NCBI GenBank assembly: GCA_900546085.1
Contig: URBS01000111.1
Span: forward strand, 1-7,332
Direction of reading: 5' to 3'
Origin: an uncultured Collinsella sp.
Lineage (GTDB): Bacteria; Actinomycetota; Coriobacteriia; Coriobacteriales; Coriobacteriaceae
DNA: 7,332 bases
Shown: positions 1 through 5,951 of the stretch, piece by piece
Layout: every line of letters starts with the position of its first letter
How positions within the stretch are numbered: the stretch's first letter is position 1
Notes under the pieces: model-generated
What the model saw: only the letters and a program-made list of their open reading frames with translations
What the model was told of the DNA's origin: nothing
Databases searched by the model: none
Made by a program: the position numbers and the translations under genes

Positions 1-26
1 GGCCCGTGGGTTATACCCTAAGAGCA

Positions 27-49
27 AACCACCCTTTTTAAGGGTGGTT
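27..49. terminator. Perfect hairpin, possible (bidirectional) terminator
   Basis: Positions 27-36 and 40-49 are exact inverse complements: a 10-bp stem with a three-T loop. The stem is mixed G/C and A/T, and no clear run of T follows it on either strand; leftwards only three T follow. It could end transcription of an upstream gene outside the window, or stop leftward transcription from the minus-strand promoter candidate near 97-102. The hairpin is seen directly; the terminator role is inferred. Confidence 0.5.
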
Positions 50-75
50 CTGATTGCACAAAAAGGTACAGGTTT

Positions 76-104
76 TTGTATCTTTCGACATAGGCAATTA
101 TACG
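76..104 (+). promoter_or_regulatory. Weak alternative promoter on the operon strand
   Basis: TTGTAT (76-81) and TATACG (99-104) are 17 bp apart. They match the -35 consensus at three of six and the -10 consensus at four of six positions. This could give basal rightward transcription in the present orientation, but such matches are common in AT-rich DNA. The -35 half lies mostly in the left repeat arm, so an inversion would separate the two boxes. Confidence 0.2.
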
Positions 105-127
105 AGCAATTAATCAGCGATTGCCCA
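97..127 (-). promoter_or_regulatory. Candidate promoter pointing away from the operon
   Basis: On the minus strand, positions 102-97 read TATAAT, an exact match to the sigma-70-type -10 box. The best upstream -35 candidate is TGGGCA (127-122), four of six matches to TTGACA with a long 19-bp spacer; at the ideal 17-bp spacing there is only GGCAAT. In the present orientation transcription would run left towards the hairpin at 27-49. If the segment between the inverted repeats flipped, the box would lie at 151-156 on the + strand, about 125 bases before the loaP start. Confidence 0.4.
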
Positions 128-240
128 GATTACGCAAAATGTACTGCTAGTAGGTACATCTCCATACCCCTCTACAAAAACCTGTACTTTTGCGACTGCG
201 CCTAGCTGCGAGCGAGAAGCCTGTTCTAAACGCCCCTGCA

Positions 241-257
241 TTTGCGTACATCGCAAA
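241..257 (+). promoter_or_regulatory. Small leader hairpin before loaP
   Basis: TTTGCG (241-246) pairs exactly with CGCAAA (252-257) around a five-base loop TACAT. It lies just upstream of the loaP ribosome binding site (264-272) and so within the loaP leader. It may influence translation or act as a binding site, but a 6-bp stem can arise by chance. Confidence 0.25.
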
Positions 258-263
258 GCCAAA

Positions 264-272
264 AGAGGGGGG
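264..272 (+). promoter_or_regulatory. Ribosome binding site that fixes the loaP start
   Basis: The purine run GAGGGGGG (265-272) lies seven bases before ATG 280. It selects this start over an in-frame TTG at 190, which lies inside the right repeat arm and has no Shine-Dalgarno-like sequence before it. The 30 extra residues from the TTG would precede the region resembling the NusG N-terminal domain. Confidence 0.75.
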
Positions 273-279
273 CGAGAAC

Positions 280-870
280 ATGGAACAGATGGCACGGCGC
301 CAAGAGCAGCTGCCGGGCGCATTTAACGGCGCCACCACCAAAAGCCAGCACGGCCGCGTCCGCTGGTATCTGATCCACACCCCCCATGGAAAAGAGCGCG
401 AGACCTGCGAAAAGGTTCGCCGCATTATCCCGCACAACTTGATGCAGGACGCTTTTGTGATGCAAAAGGAGTTCTGGTTTAAGCGGGACGGTGCATGGTC
501 GCTCCAAACCAAACCCATGTACAAGGAGTATTTCTTCGTCGCCACGCACGATGCCGCCGCGCTCGATAGGGCTTTGGCCCAGTTGAGCTTTGGCTGTCGC
601 ATCGCCGGCAGTAGGGAGCGGGCGTACATGCCCATGCCGGACGATGCGCAGGATTGGTATTGCAGCGTGCTCGACGACGACGGCGTGGTGCGCAACAGCG
701 TCGCCCGCATAGAAGACGGCGTGTTGCACATAGAGCAGGGCCCTTTGGTGGGGCAAGAGGCCCGCGTTAAAAAGATCGATCGTCATAAACGCTGGTGCCT
801 GGTGGACGTGGGCGAAGGCGACTCCGCATTTAGGGAGTTACTTCCGCTCGACGTGCCCAGCAAAACGTAA
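280..870 (+). CDS. loaP: LoaP-like transcription antiterminator (specialised NusG paralogue)
   Basis: This 196-residue protein has the two-domain NusG plan. The N-terminal NGN domain (about 28-118) opens with WYLIHTPHGKE and contains KEYFFV (82-87), matching the WY...G.E and (Y)VFV-type strands of the family. A C-terminal KOW domain (about 151-190) contains GPLVGQEARVKKIDRHKR, typical of the LoaP branch. About 28 polar residues precede the NGN fold. NusG paralogues bind the RNA polymerase clamp and suppress pausing and termination; LoaP members act on long polysaccharide or natural-product operons and recognise an RNA hairpin in the leader. Being first in this operon fits that role. A general NusG is unlikely because of the KOW signature and context. 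The stop codon is followed by a 72-bp gap with a hairpin that may be its target. Confidence 0.88.
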   Translation: MEQMARRQEQLPGAFNGATTKSQHGRVRWYLIHTPHGKERETCEKVRRIIPHNLMQDAFVMQKEFWFKRDGAWSLQTKPMYKEYFFVATHDAAALDRALAQLSFGCRIAGSRERAYMPMPDDAQDWYCSVLDDDGVVRNSVARIEDGVLHIEQGPLVGQEARVKKIDRHKRWCLVDVGEGDSAFRELLPLDVPSKT

Positions 871-916
871 GGGAGACGTTATACCAGCGATTTATTTGGA
901 TTTTGGATTCATAGAT

Positions 917-925
917 GGGGGGGGG
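917..925 (+). repeat. Homopolymeric G9 tract
   Basis: Nine consecutive G lie 17 bp before the annotated start of the next gene. The first G is the third base of an ATG at 915-917. With nine G this ATG opens a 16-codon frame ending at TAA 963-965. With eight G it would be in frame with the sugar transferase and add nine residues. Mononucleotide G runs of this length are prone to slippage. A tandem pair of TTTGGAT units (895-901, 902-908) lies just upstream. The tract is seen directly; a switching role is inferred. Confidence 0.6.
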
Positions 926-942
926 TTCCTGGGGACAGGAAC
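925..942 (+). promoter_or_regulatory. Hairpin with GNRA tetraloop at the transferase start, candidate LoaP target
   Basis: GTTCCTG (925-931) pairs perfectly with CAGGAAC (936-942) around the loop GGGA, a GNRA tetraloop, which would make a stable RNA hairpin. It ends one base before GTG 943 and contains the only Shine-Dalgarno-like bases for that start (GGGG 931-934, AGGA 937-940). It could control translation, be the leader hairpin recognised by LoaP, or be a remnant of a REP-like palindrome. The hairpin is certain; the role is not. Confidence 0.5.
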
Positions 943-1656
943 GTGAGTTTTATTGTGGCTGCTAAAGAAGTAACAGAGAGTTGTGCATCAACGGTTGGTG
1001 CGCTGGCTTTCAATCAGATAAAGCCGAGTGGCACGCTTGGGTATCGCATCGTCAAGAGGCTGTTTGACCTTGTATTTAGTCTTTTGATGAGTGTTCTGCT
1101 ATTGATTCCTATTGCTGTTGTTTGCGCGCTTATTTGCCTTGAATCGCCCGGCAGCCCTATGTACACCCAGGATCGCGTTGGCAAGGGCGGAAAGACAATC
1201 AAGATTTTTAAGCTCCGCAGTATGGTCGCTGATGCAAACGACGTGCGCAAGTACCTGAGCCCTGAGCAGCTACATCAGTGGGAAGTCGAGCGCAAGGTCG
1301 ATGATGACCCTCGTATTACCAAGATTGGTCAGTTCATTCGTAAATGCTCTATCGACGAGATGCCTCAGTTTCTCAATGTGCTGAACGGTGACCTTTCTGT
1401 CATTGGTCCTCGCCCCATTACAAGAGATGAGCTTGAGCAGCACTTTTCCGACGAGGAGAAGGCTGAGTTGCTTTCTGTTCAACCCGGCATCACGGGTCTG
1501 TGGCAGGCAACCGACCGTAACGAGGCGACATTTGAGAGTGGCTTGCGTCAGAAGATCGAACTTTGTTATGTGCAGAACCGATGCTTCCGTATGGATTGCA
1601 AGTGCTTCGCAGGCACCTTTGGGGCCATGTTCGGCAAAGAGAGAACGGGGCGCTAG
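943..1656 (+). CDS. Undecaprenyl-phosphate sugar-1-phosphate transferase (initiating phosphoglycosyl transferase)
   Basis: This 237-residue bacterial sugar transferase belongs to the monotopic phosphoglycosyl transferase family (PglC/WcaJ type). It would transfer a sugar phosphate from a nucleotide sugar to undecaprenyl phosphate at the inner face of the membrane, starting the repeat unit. Seen in order: KRLFDLVFS (38-46) leading into a hydrophobic membrane-embedded helix (about 43-66), SPGSPMYTQDRVGKGGK (68-84), KLRSM (90-94), SIDEMPQ (136-142) with the catalytic Asp138-Glu139 pair, SVIGPRP (152-158) and QPGITGLWQ (180-188). It lacks the multi-span N-terminal domain of WbaP/WcaJ, so it is a short form. 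The sugar cannot be read from the sequence. The start is uncertain: GTG 943 has its binding site inside a hairpin, GTG 955 is a further option, and ATG 915 would be in frame if the G9 tract lost one base. Third codon positions are far poorer in G/C than in the rml genes (7 of 20 in codons 39-58). Confidence 0.9.
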   Translation: MSFIVAAKEVTESCASTVGALAFNQIKPSGTLGYRIVKRLFDLVFSLLMSVLLLIPIAVVCALICLESPGSPMYTQDRVGKGGKTIKIFKLRSMVADANDVRKYLSPEQLHQWEVERKVDDDPRITKIGQFIRKCSIDEMPQFLNVLNGDLSVIGPRPITRDELEQHFSDEEKAELLSVQPGITGLWQATDRNEATFESGLRQKIELCYVQNRCFRMDCKCFAGTFGAMFGKERTGR

Positions 1657-2526
1657 ATGGATATTTCTGTCATCATCCCGACTCTTAATGCTGAACATGA
1701 AATTGAGACGCTCTTAATCGCCCTTGATCGCCAGTCAATTCAGCCGAATGAGATTCTGGTCGTCGATTCCGCATCGGATGATAAAACTATCGAGTTGGTT
1801 CAGAAACACAAAGGCGTTCGCTTGCTGCAGATCGATCGTCAGGATTTCAACCACGGCACCACAAGAGACAAGGCGCTGCGGGAGTCGAGCGGCGACTTTG
1901 TATGTTTTCTCACCCAAGATGCCGTGCCCGTTTCCGATGATTATCTGAAGCGGCTTATTGCTCCCATGGTTGATGATTCCGACATCGCCCTTGTAAGTGG
2001 CAGGCAACTGCCCAAGGCGGATGCTCGGCGCTTTGAGCAGCTGGTGCGTGGTTTCAACTATCCTGATTCGCCATCCGTTCGTTCGAAATGCGATCTCGAG
2101 AAACTCGGTATTAAGACGTTTTTTGCATCTGACGCCTGTTCTGCCTATCGACGGATCGCATATCTCGAATGCGGTGGATTCGATCATGTTAACACCAACG
2201 AGGACATGCTCATGGCCGCCAAGTTTATCGCCTCGGGTATGAAGGTCGCTTACGAGCCGCATGCCGAGGTCTTTCACTCGCACAACTTGACGCCAGCCCA
2301 GCAGTTTGCCCGCAACCGCGCCGTCGGTTTCTTTCTTGAAACGCATGCGGACGATCTCATGCATGCAAGTGAGATCGGTGAAGGGGGCCGGCTCGTCAAA
2401 GCGGTCTCCTCCCAGCTCCTTCGGGAGGGCAATCTGGTCGAGTTCATCGCCTTCGGCGTCGACTGCTGCGCCCGCCTTCTGGGAAACCGCGCCGGCCGCA
2501 GGGCCGCTAGAAAAGAAAGGCCATAG
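1657..2526 (+). CDS. GT2 family glycosyltransferase, probably a rhamnosyltransferase
   Basis: This 289-residue protein has a GT-A fold family 2 glycosyltransferase domain. The N-terminus SVIIPTLNAE (4-13) and VVDSASDD (35-42) form the nucleotide-binding part. FNHGTTRDKA (64-73), LTQDAVP (85-91, the DXD-equivalent with Asp88), FFASDACSAYRR (155-166), NEDM (181-184) and HSHN (207-210) are the pattern of GT2 enzymes commonly annotated as rhamnosyltransferases. It would act at the cytoplasmic membrane face on a lipid-linked acceptor. Adjacent rmlABCD genes support dTDP-L-rhamnose as donor, but this is inference. The ATG directly follows the upstream TAG, with GGGG (1647-1650) as a weak binding site, so translation is probably coupled. 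From about codon 243 its codon use shifts to the G/C-ending style of the rml genes downstream. Confidence 0.88.
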   Translation: MDISVIIPTLNAEHEIETLLIALDRQSIQPNEILVVDSASDDKTIELVQKHKGVRLLQIDRQDFNHGTTRDKALRESSGDFVCFLTQDAVPVSDDYLKRLIAPMVDDSDIALVSGRQLPKADARRFEQLVRGFNYPDSPSVRSKCDLEKLGIKTFFASDACSAYRRIAYLECGGFDHVNTNEDMLMAAKFIASGMKVAYEPHAEVFHSHNLTPAQQFARNRAVGFFLETHADDLMHASEIGEGGRLVKAVSSQLLREGNLVEFIAFGVDCCARLLGNRAGRRAARKERP

Positions 2527-2529
2527 CCA

Positions 2530-3429
2530 GTGAAAGGCATCATCCTCGCCGGCGGGTCCGGCACGCGTCTGTACCCGCTCACGCTCGTGACCTCCAAGCA
2601 GCTGCTGCCGGTCTACGACAAGCCCATGATCTACTACCCGCTGTCCACCCTCATGCTGGCGGGCATCCGGGACATCCTGGTCATCTCCACGCCTGCCGAC
2701 CTGCCCAACTTCGAGCGCCTGCTCGGGGACGGCTCGCGCTACGGCGTGAGGCTCTCCTACGCCGAGCAGCCGAGCCCCGACGGCCTGGCGCAGGCGTTCA
2801 CCATCGGCGAGGAGTTCATCGACGGCGAGCCGTGCGCCCTGGTGCTCGGCGACAACATCTTCTACGGCAACGGCCTGTCCCGCCACCTGACGCGCGCCGT
2901 CCAGAACGCCGAGTCGGGCCGCGCCACGGTCTTCGGCTACCACGTGGACGACCCCGAGCGCTTCGGCGTCGTGGAGTTCAACGGGGAGGGTCGTGCCGTC
3001 TCCATCGAGGAGAAGCCCGAGCGCCCCAAGAGCTCCTACGCCGTAACCGGCCTGTACTTCTACCCGGGCGACGTGGCCGCCAAGGCCCATAGGGTGGAGC
3101 CGTCCGCGCGCGGCGAGCTGGAGATCACCACGCTCAACCAGATGTACCTGGAGGAGGGGACGCTGTCCGTGGTGACCCTCGGCCGCGGCTACGCGTGGCT
3201 CGACACCGGCACCATGGAGAGCCTCCACGAGGCCGCTGAGTTCGTCCGCGCCGTGGAGCACTCGCAGGACCTGCCCGTGTCCGTACCCGAGGAGATCGCC
3301 TGGGAGAACGGCTGGATCACGACCGCCGAGCTGGAGGAGGCCGCGAAGGCCTACGGCAAGTCGGTCTACGGGCGGCACCTGAGGAAGGTCGCCGCCGGCG
3401 AGATCGTCAACAGCCCGCGCGAATACTAG
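2530..3429 (+). CDS. rmlA: Glucose-1-phosphate thymidylyltransferase RmlA
   Basis: This 299-residue enzyme catalyses the first step of dTDP-L-rhamnose synthesis: dTTP plus glucose-1-phosphate gives dTDP-glucose and pyrophosphate. Length is typical for RmlA. Motifs: LAGGSGTRLYPLT (6-18) for nucleotide binding, SKQLLPVYDKPMIYYPL (22-38), LGDN (106-109) with metal-binding Asp108, EEKP (160-163), GELEIT (195-200) and WLDTGT (223-228) with the second metal-site Asp225. The start is GTG 2530, three bases after the GT2 stop, with AAAGG (2516-2520) as binding site; the protein then begins MKGIILAGG as in the family. Codons strongly favour G or C in third position (18 of the first 20). No catalytic residue appears to be missing. 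Confidence 0.96.
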   Translation: MKGIILAGGSGTRLYPLTLVTSKQLLPVYDKPMIYYPLSTLMLAGIRDILVISTPADLPNFERLLGDGSRYGVRLSYAEQPSPDGLAQAFTIGEEFIDGEPCALVLGDNIFYGNGLSRHLTRAVQNAESGRATVFGYHVDDPERFGVVEFNGEGRAVSIEEKPERPKSSYAVTGLYFYPGDVAAKAHRVEPSARGELEITTLNQMYLEEGTLSVVTLGRGYAWLDTGTMESLHEAAEFVRAVEHSQDLPVSVPEEIAWENGWITTAELEEAAKAYGKSVYGRHLRKVAAGEIVNSPREY

Positions 3430-3441
3430 GAGAAACCCCTC

Positions 3442-4461
3442 ATGTCTGAGATCTTTGAACCTAAGAACATCATCGTCACGGGCGGCTGCGGCTTCATCGG
3501 CAGCAACTTCGTGCACTACGTGGTCAACAACCACCCGGGCGTCCACGTCACCGTCCTGGACAAGCTGACCTACGCCGGCAACCCCGAGAACATCGCCGGG
3601 CTGCCCTCCGACCGCGTCGAGCTCGTCGTGGGCGACATCTGCGACGCGGAGCTGCTCGATAGGATCGTCCCCGGCCACGACGCGATCGTCCACTACGCCG
3701 CCGAGAGCCACAACGACAACTCCATCGCCGACCCGGAGCCCTTCCTGCGCACCAACGTGGAGGGCACCTTCCGCCTGCTGGAGGCCGTGAGGAAGTACGG
3801 CATCCGCTACCACCACGTCTCCACCGACGAGGTGTACGGCGACCTGGCGCTCGACGATCCGGCGAAGTTCACCGAGGAGACGCCGTACCGCCCGAGCAGC
3901 CCGTACTCGAGCACCAAGGCCAGCTCCGACATGCTCGTGCGCGCCTGGACCCGCACCTACGGCCTGCACACCACGATCTCCAACTGCTCCAACAACTACG
4001 GCCCCTACCAGCACGTGGAGAAGTTCATCCCCAGGCAGATCACGAACATCATCGACGGCGTCCGCCCCAAGCTCTACGGCCGCGGCGAGAACGTCCGCGA
4101 CTGGATCCACACCGAGGACCACTCATCGGCCGTCTGGGACATCTTGACCCGCGGCCGCATGGGGGAGACCTACCTCATCGGAGCCGACGGCGAGAGGAAC
4201 AACATCACGGTCCTGCGCATGATCCTCGAGGCGATGGGAAGGGACCCCGAGGACTTCGACTGGGTCGCCGACCGCCCCGGCCACGACCGCCGCTACGCCA
4301 TCGACAGCACGAAGCTCCAGCGCGAGCTGGGCTGGAGGCCGGCGCATACCGACTTCGCCGAGGGTCTCAGGGCCACCATCGACTGGTACGTCGCCAACGA
4401 GTCCTGGTGGCGCCCGGCCAAGGAGGCCACCGAGGCCCGTTACCGCGCACAGGGCCAGTAG
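3442..4461 (+). CDS. rmlB: dTDP-glucose 4,6-dehydratase RmlB
   Basis: This 339-residue enzyme, an extended short-chain dehydrogenase, converts dTDP-glucose to dTDP-4-keto-6-deoxyglucose using bound NAD. Seen: Rossmann motif TGGCGFIGSNF (13-23; the family often has Ala for Cys16), LDKLTYAGN (39-47), HYAAESHNDNSI (84-95), catalytic STDEVYG (127-133) with Thr128-Asp129-Glu130, and YSSTK (155-159) with the Tyr155/Lys159 pair, then NCSNNYGPYQ (181-190). Length and residues are typical. The ATG follows an AGGAGA site (3428-3433) that overlaps the rmlA stop, indicating tight coupling. HNDNSI rather than the proteobacterial HVDRSI resembles Gram-positive members. Confidence 0.96.
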   Translation: MSEIFEPKNIIVTGGCGFIGSNFVHYVVNNHPGVHVTVLDKLTYAGNPENIAGLPSDRVELVVGDICDAELLDRIVPGHDAIVHYAAESHNDNSIADPEPFLRTNVEGTFRLLEAVRKYGIRYHHVSTDEVYGDLALDDPAKFTEETPYRPSSPYSSTKASSDMLVRAWTRTYGLHTTISNCSNNYGPYQHVEKFIPRQITNIIDGVRPKLYGRGENVRDWIHTEDHSSAVWDILTRGRMGETYLIGADGERNNITVLRMILEAMGRDPEDFDWVADRPGHDRRYAIDSTKLQRELGWRPAHTDFAEGLRATIDWYVANESWWRPAKEATEARYRAQGQ

Positions 4462-4475
4462 GAGGGGATAGACAG

Positions 4476-5951
4476 ATGGCAGACATCGCATTCGAGAAGG
4501 ACCTCTCCGTGGCCGAGACCGGCATCGAGGGCCTCAAGGTCGTCGACCTGGCCGTCCACGGCGACTCGCGCGGCTGGTTCAAGGAGAACTGGCAGCGCGC
4601 CAAGATGTGCGCGCTCGGGATCCCCGACCTCCGCGTCGTCCAGAACAACATCTCCTACAACGACAGCCGCGGCGTCACCCGCGGCATCCACGCCGAGCCC
4701 TGGGACAAGTTCATCTCCGTGGCCCGCGGCAGCGTCTTCGGCGCATGGGTGGACCTGCGCGAGGGCAGCGCCACCTACGGGAAGGTGTTCACCTGCACCC
4801 TGGACCCGAGCAAGGCCATCTACGTCCCGCGCGGCGTGGGCAACTCCTTCCAGGCCCTGGAGGACGGCACCGCCTACACCTACCTGGTGGACGCCCACTG
4901 GTCGCTGGAGCTGAAGAGGACCTACACCTTCGTGAACCTCGCCGACCCGGAGCTCGCCATCGAGTGGCCGATCCCGCTGGACCGGGCCACCGTCTCCGAG
5001 GCCGACCTCAACCACCCGATGCTCAGGGACGTCGTCCCCATGGCGCCCAAGAGGACGCTCGTCACCGGCTGCAACGGCCAGCTGGGACATGCGGTGCGCG
5101 CGCTGGCCGAGGAGCGCGGCGTGGCGAAGGACTTCGACTTCTGCGACATCGACACCTTCGACATGTCCGACCCGGAGGCCTACTCGCAGTACGACTGGTC
5201 GCTCTACGGCACGGTCATCAACTGCGGCGCCTACACGGCGGTCGACAGGGCGGAGACCCCCGAGGGCCGCGTGACCGCCTGGATGGCCAACGCGACGGGG
5301 CCCGCCCTTCTCGCACGCACCTGCGCCGAGCACGGGATGACCCTGGTCCACGTGTCCTCCGACTACGTCTTCGACGGCGCCGCGGAGGTCCACACCGAGG
5401 ACGAGCCGTTCTCCCCGCTGTCCGTCTACGGCCAGACCAAGGCCGCCGGCGACATCGCCGTGGCCGGGTGCCCGCGCCACTACATCATGCGCTCCAGCTG
5501 GGTCATCGGCGAGGGGCACAACTTCGTCAAGACTATGAAGGGCCTCTCCGACCGCGTCGCCGACCCCGAGGACAAGCTGGACAAGGTCACCGTCGTGGAC
5601 GACCAGCTGGGACGCCTGACCTTCACGCGCGACATGGCCGAGGCGATCTTCCACGTGCTGGACGCGAAGGCCCCCTACGGCACCTATAACTGCACCGGCT
5701 CCGGTGCCGTGAGGTCCTGGGCGGACATCGCCCGTGCCGTCTTCGAGGCCGCCAACGGCAACGGGGACAAGATCGTGCCGGTCAGCACCGCCGACTACTA
5801 CGCCGGCGCCGAGGGCCCCATCGCCCCGCGCCCGGTCCACTCCGCGCTCGACCTGTCCAGGCTCGAGTCGGTCGGGTTCCACATGCCCGACTGGGAGGAA
5901 GGGCTTTCCTGCTATTTGAATCAAATCGAAGATTGGAGTGCCCGTGGTTAA
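4476..5951 (+). CDS. rmlCD: Bifunctional dTDP-4-keto-rhamnose 3,5-epimerase / reductase (RmlC-RmlD fusion)
   Basis: This 491-residue fusion carries out the last two steps to dTDP-L-rhamnose. The RmlC cupin domain (about 15-188) shows DSRGWFKENW (30-39), QNNISYNDSRGVTRGIHAEP (56-75) with the likely catalytic His72, and VPRGVGNSFQAL (117-128). The RmlD domain (about 192-490) shows TLVTGCNGQLG (194-204) for NADPH binding, GAYTAVDRAE (251-260), VSSDYVFDG (293-301) and the SDR pair in VYGQTK (Tyr318, Lys322). Separate RmlC and RmlD are about 180 and 290 residues, so both domains are full length with almost no linker. Such fusions occur in several actinobacteria and some other Gram-positives. The start is ATG 4476 after GGAGGGG (4461-4467). 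The upstream in-frame extension to 4407 lies inside rmlB and was not used. The RmlC catalytic Tyr position seems to be His141 (VDAHWS). The last roughly 17 codons switch to A/T-rich usage. Confidence 0.94.
   Translation: MADIAFEKDLSVAETGIEGLKVVDLAVHGDSRGWFKENWQRAKMCALGIPDLRVVQNNISYNDSRGVTRGIHAEPWDKFISVARGSVFGAWVDLREGSATYGKVFTCTLDPSKAIYVPRGVGNSFQALEDGTAYTYLVDAHWSLELKRTYTFVNLADPELAIEWPIPLDRATVSEADLNHPMLRDVVPMAPKRTLVTGCNGQLGHAVRALAEERGVAKDFDFCDIDTFDMSDPEAYSQYDWSLYGTVINCGAYTAVDRAETPEGRVTAWMANATGPALLARTCAEHGMTLVHVSSDYVFDGAAEVHTEDEPFSPLSVYGQTKAAGDIAVAGCPRHYIMRSSWVIGEGHNFVKTMKGLSDRVADPEDKLDKVTVVDDQLGRLTFTRDMAEAIFHVLDAKAPYGTYNCTGSGAVRSWADIARAVFEAANGNGDKIVPVSTADYYAGAEGPIAPRPVHSALDLSRLESVGFHMPDWEEGLSCYLNQIEDWSARG

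Larger units (their letters stand above)
62..191. repeat. Inverted repeat flanking a 92-bp segment, candidate invertible promoter
   Basis: The left arm 62-80 and right arm 173-191 are inverse complements at 18 of 19 positions, with a perfect 15-bp core (66-80 against 173-187; core GTACAGGTTTTTGTA). The only mismatch is 65 against 188. The spacer 81-172 is AT-richer than the genes and contains TATAAT on the minus strand at 102-97. Arms of this length around a promoter-sized spacer, upstream of a NusG-type regulator of a polysaccharide operon, are the arrangement of phase-variable invertible promoters known from gut Bacteroidales. No recombinase gene lies in the window. Alternatives are a long-range RNA stem or a dyad operator. 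The repeat itself is certain; inversion is inferred. Confidence 0.6.

Noticed and set aside
190..279. Upstream TTG extension of loaP
   Set aside because: No binding site precedes the TTG, it begins in the inverted repeat, and ATG 280 has a strong purine run seven bases before it.
147..786. Minus-strand frames over loaP (147-731 and 226-786)
   Set aside because: They lie opposite a gene with clear NGN and KOW motifs, have no recognisable family signature, and there is no promoter or binding site to support them.
917..939. Possible G-quadruplex from the G9 run and GGGG downstream
   Set aside because: There are not four well-separated G tracts, and the downstream G bases are part of a perfect hairpin.
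1735..4122. A 795-codon open frame on the minus strand
   Set aside because: It lies opposite the GT2 gene, rmlA and rmlB, has a repetitive Val/Ala/Gly/Asp-rich sequence and no recognisable domain. It is a by-product of strong G/C third positions on the + strand.
4607..5689. A 360-codon + strand frame rich in Arg, Pro and Gly
   Set aside because: It is a frame-shifted reading of the high-GC rmlCD gene, whose own frame has all expected motifs.
4440..5924. A 494-codon open frame on the minus strand
   Set aside because: It is a shadow of the rmlCD fusion with low-complexity composition and no family motif.
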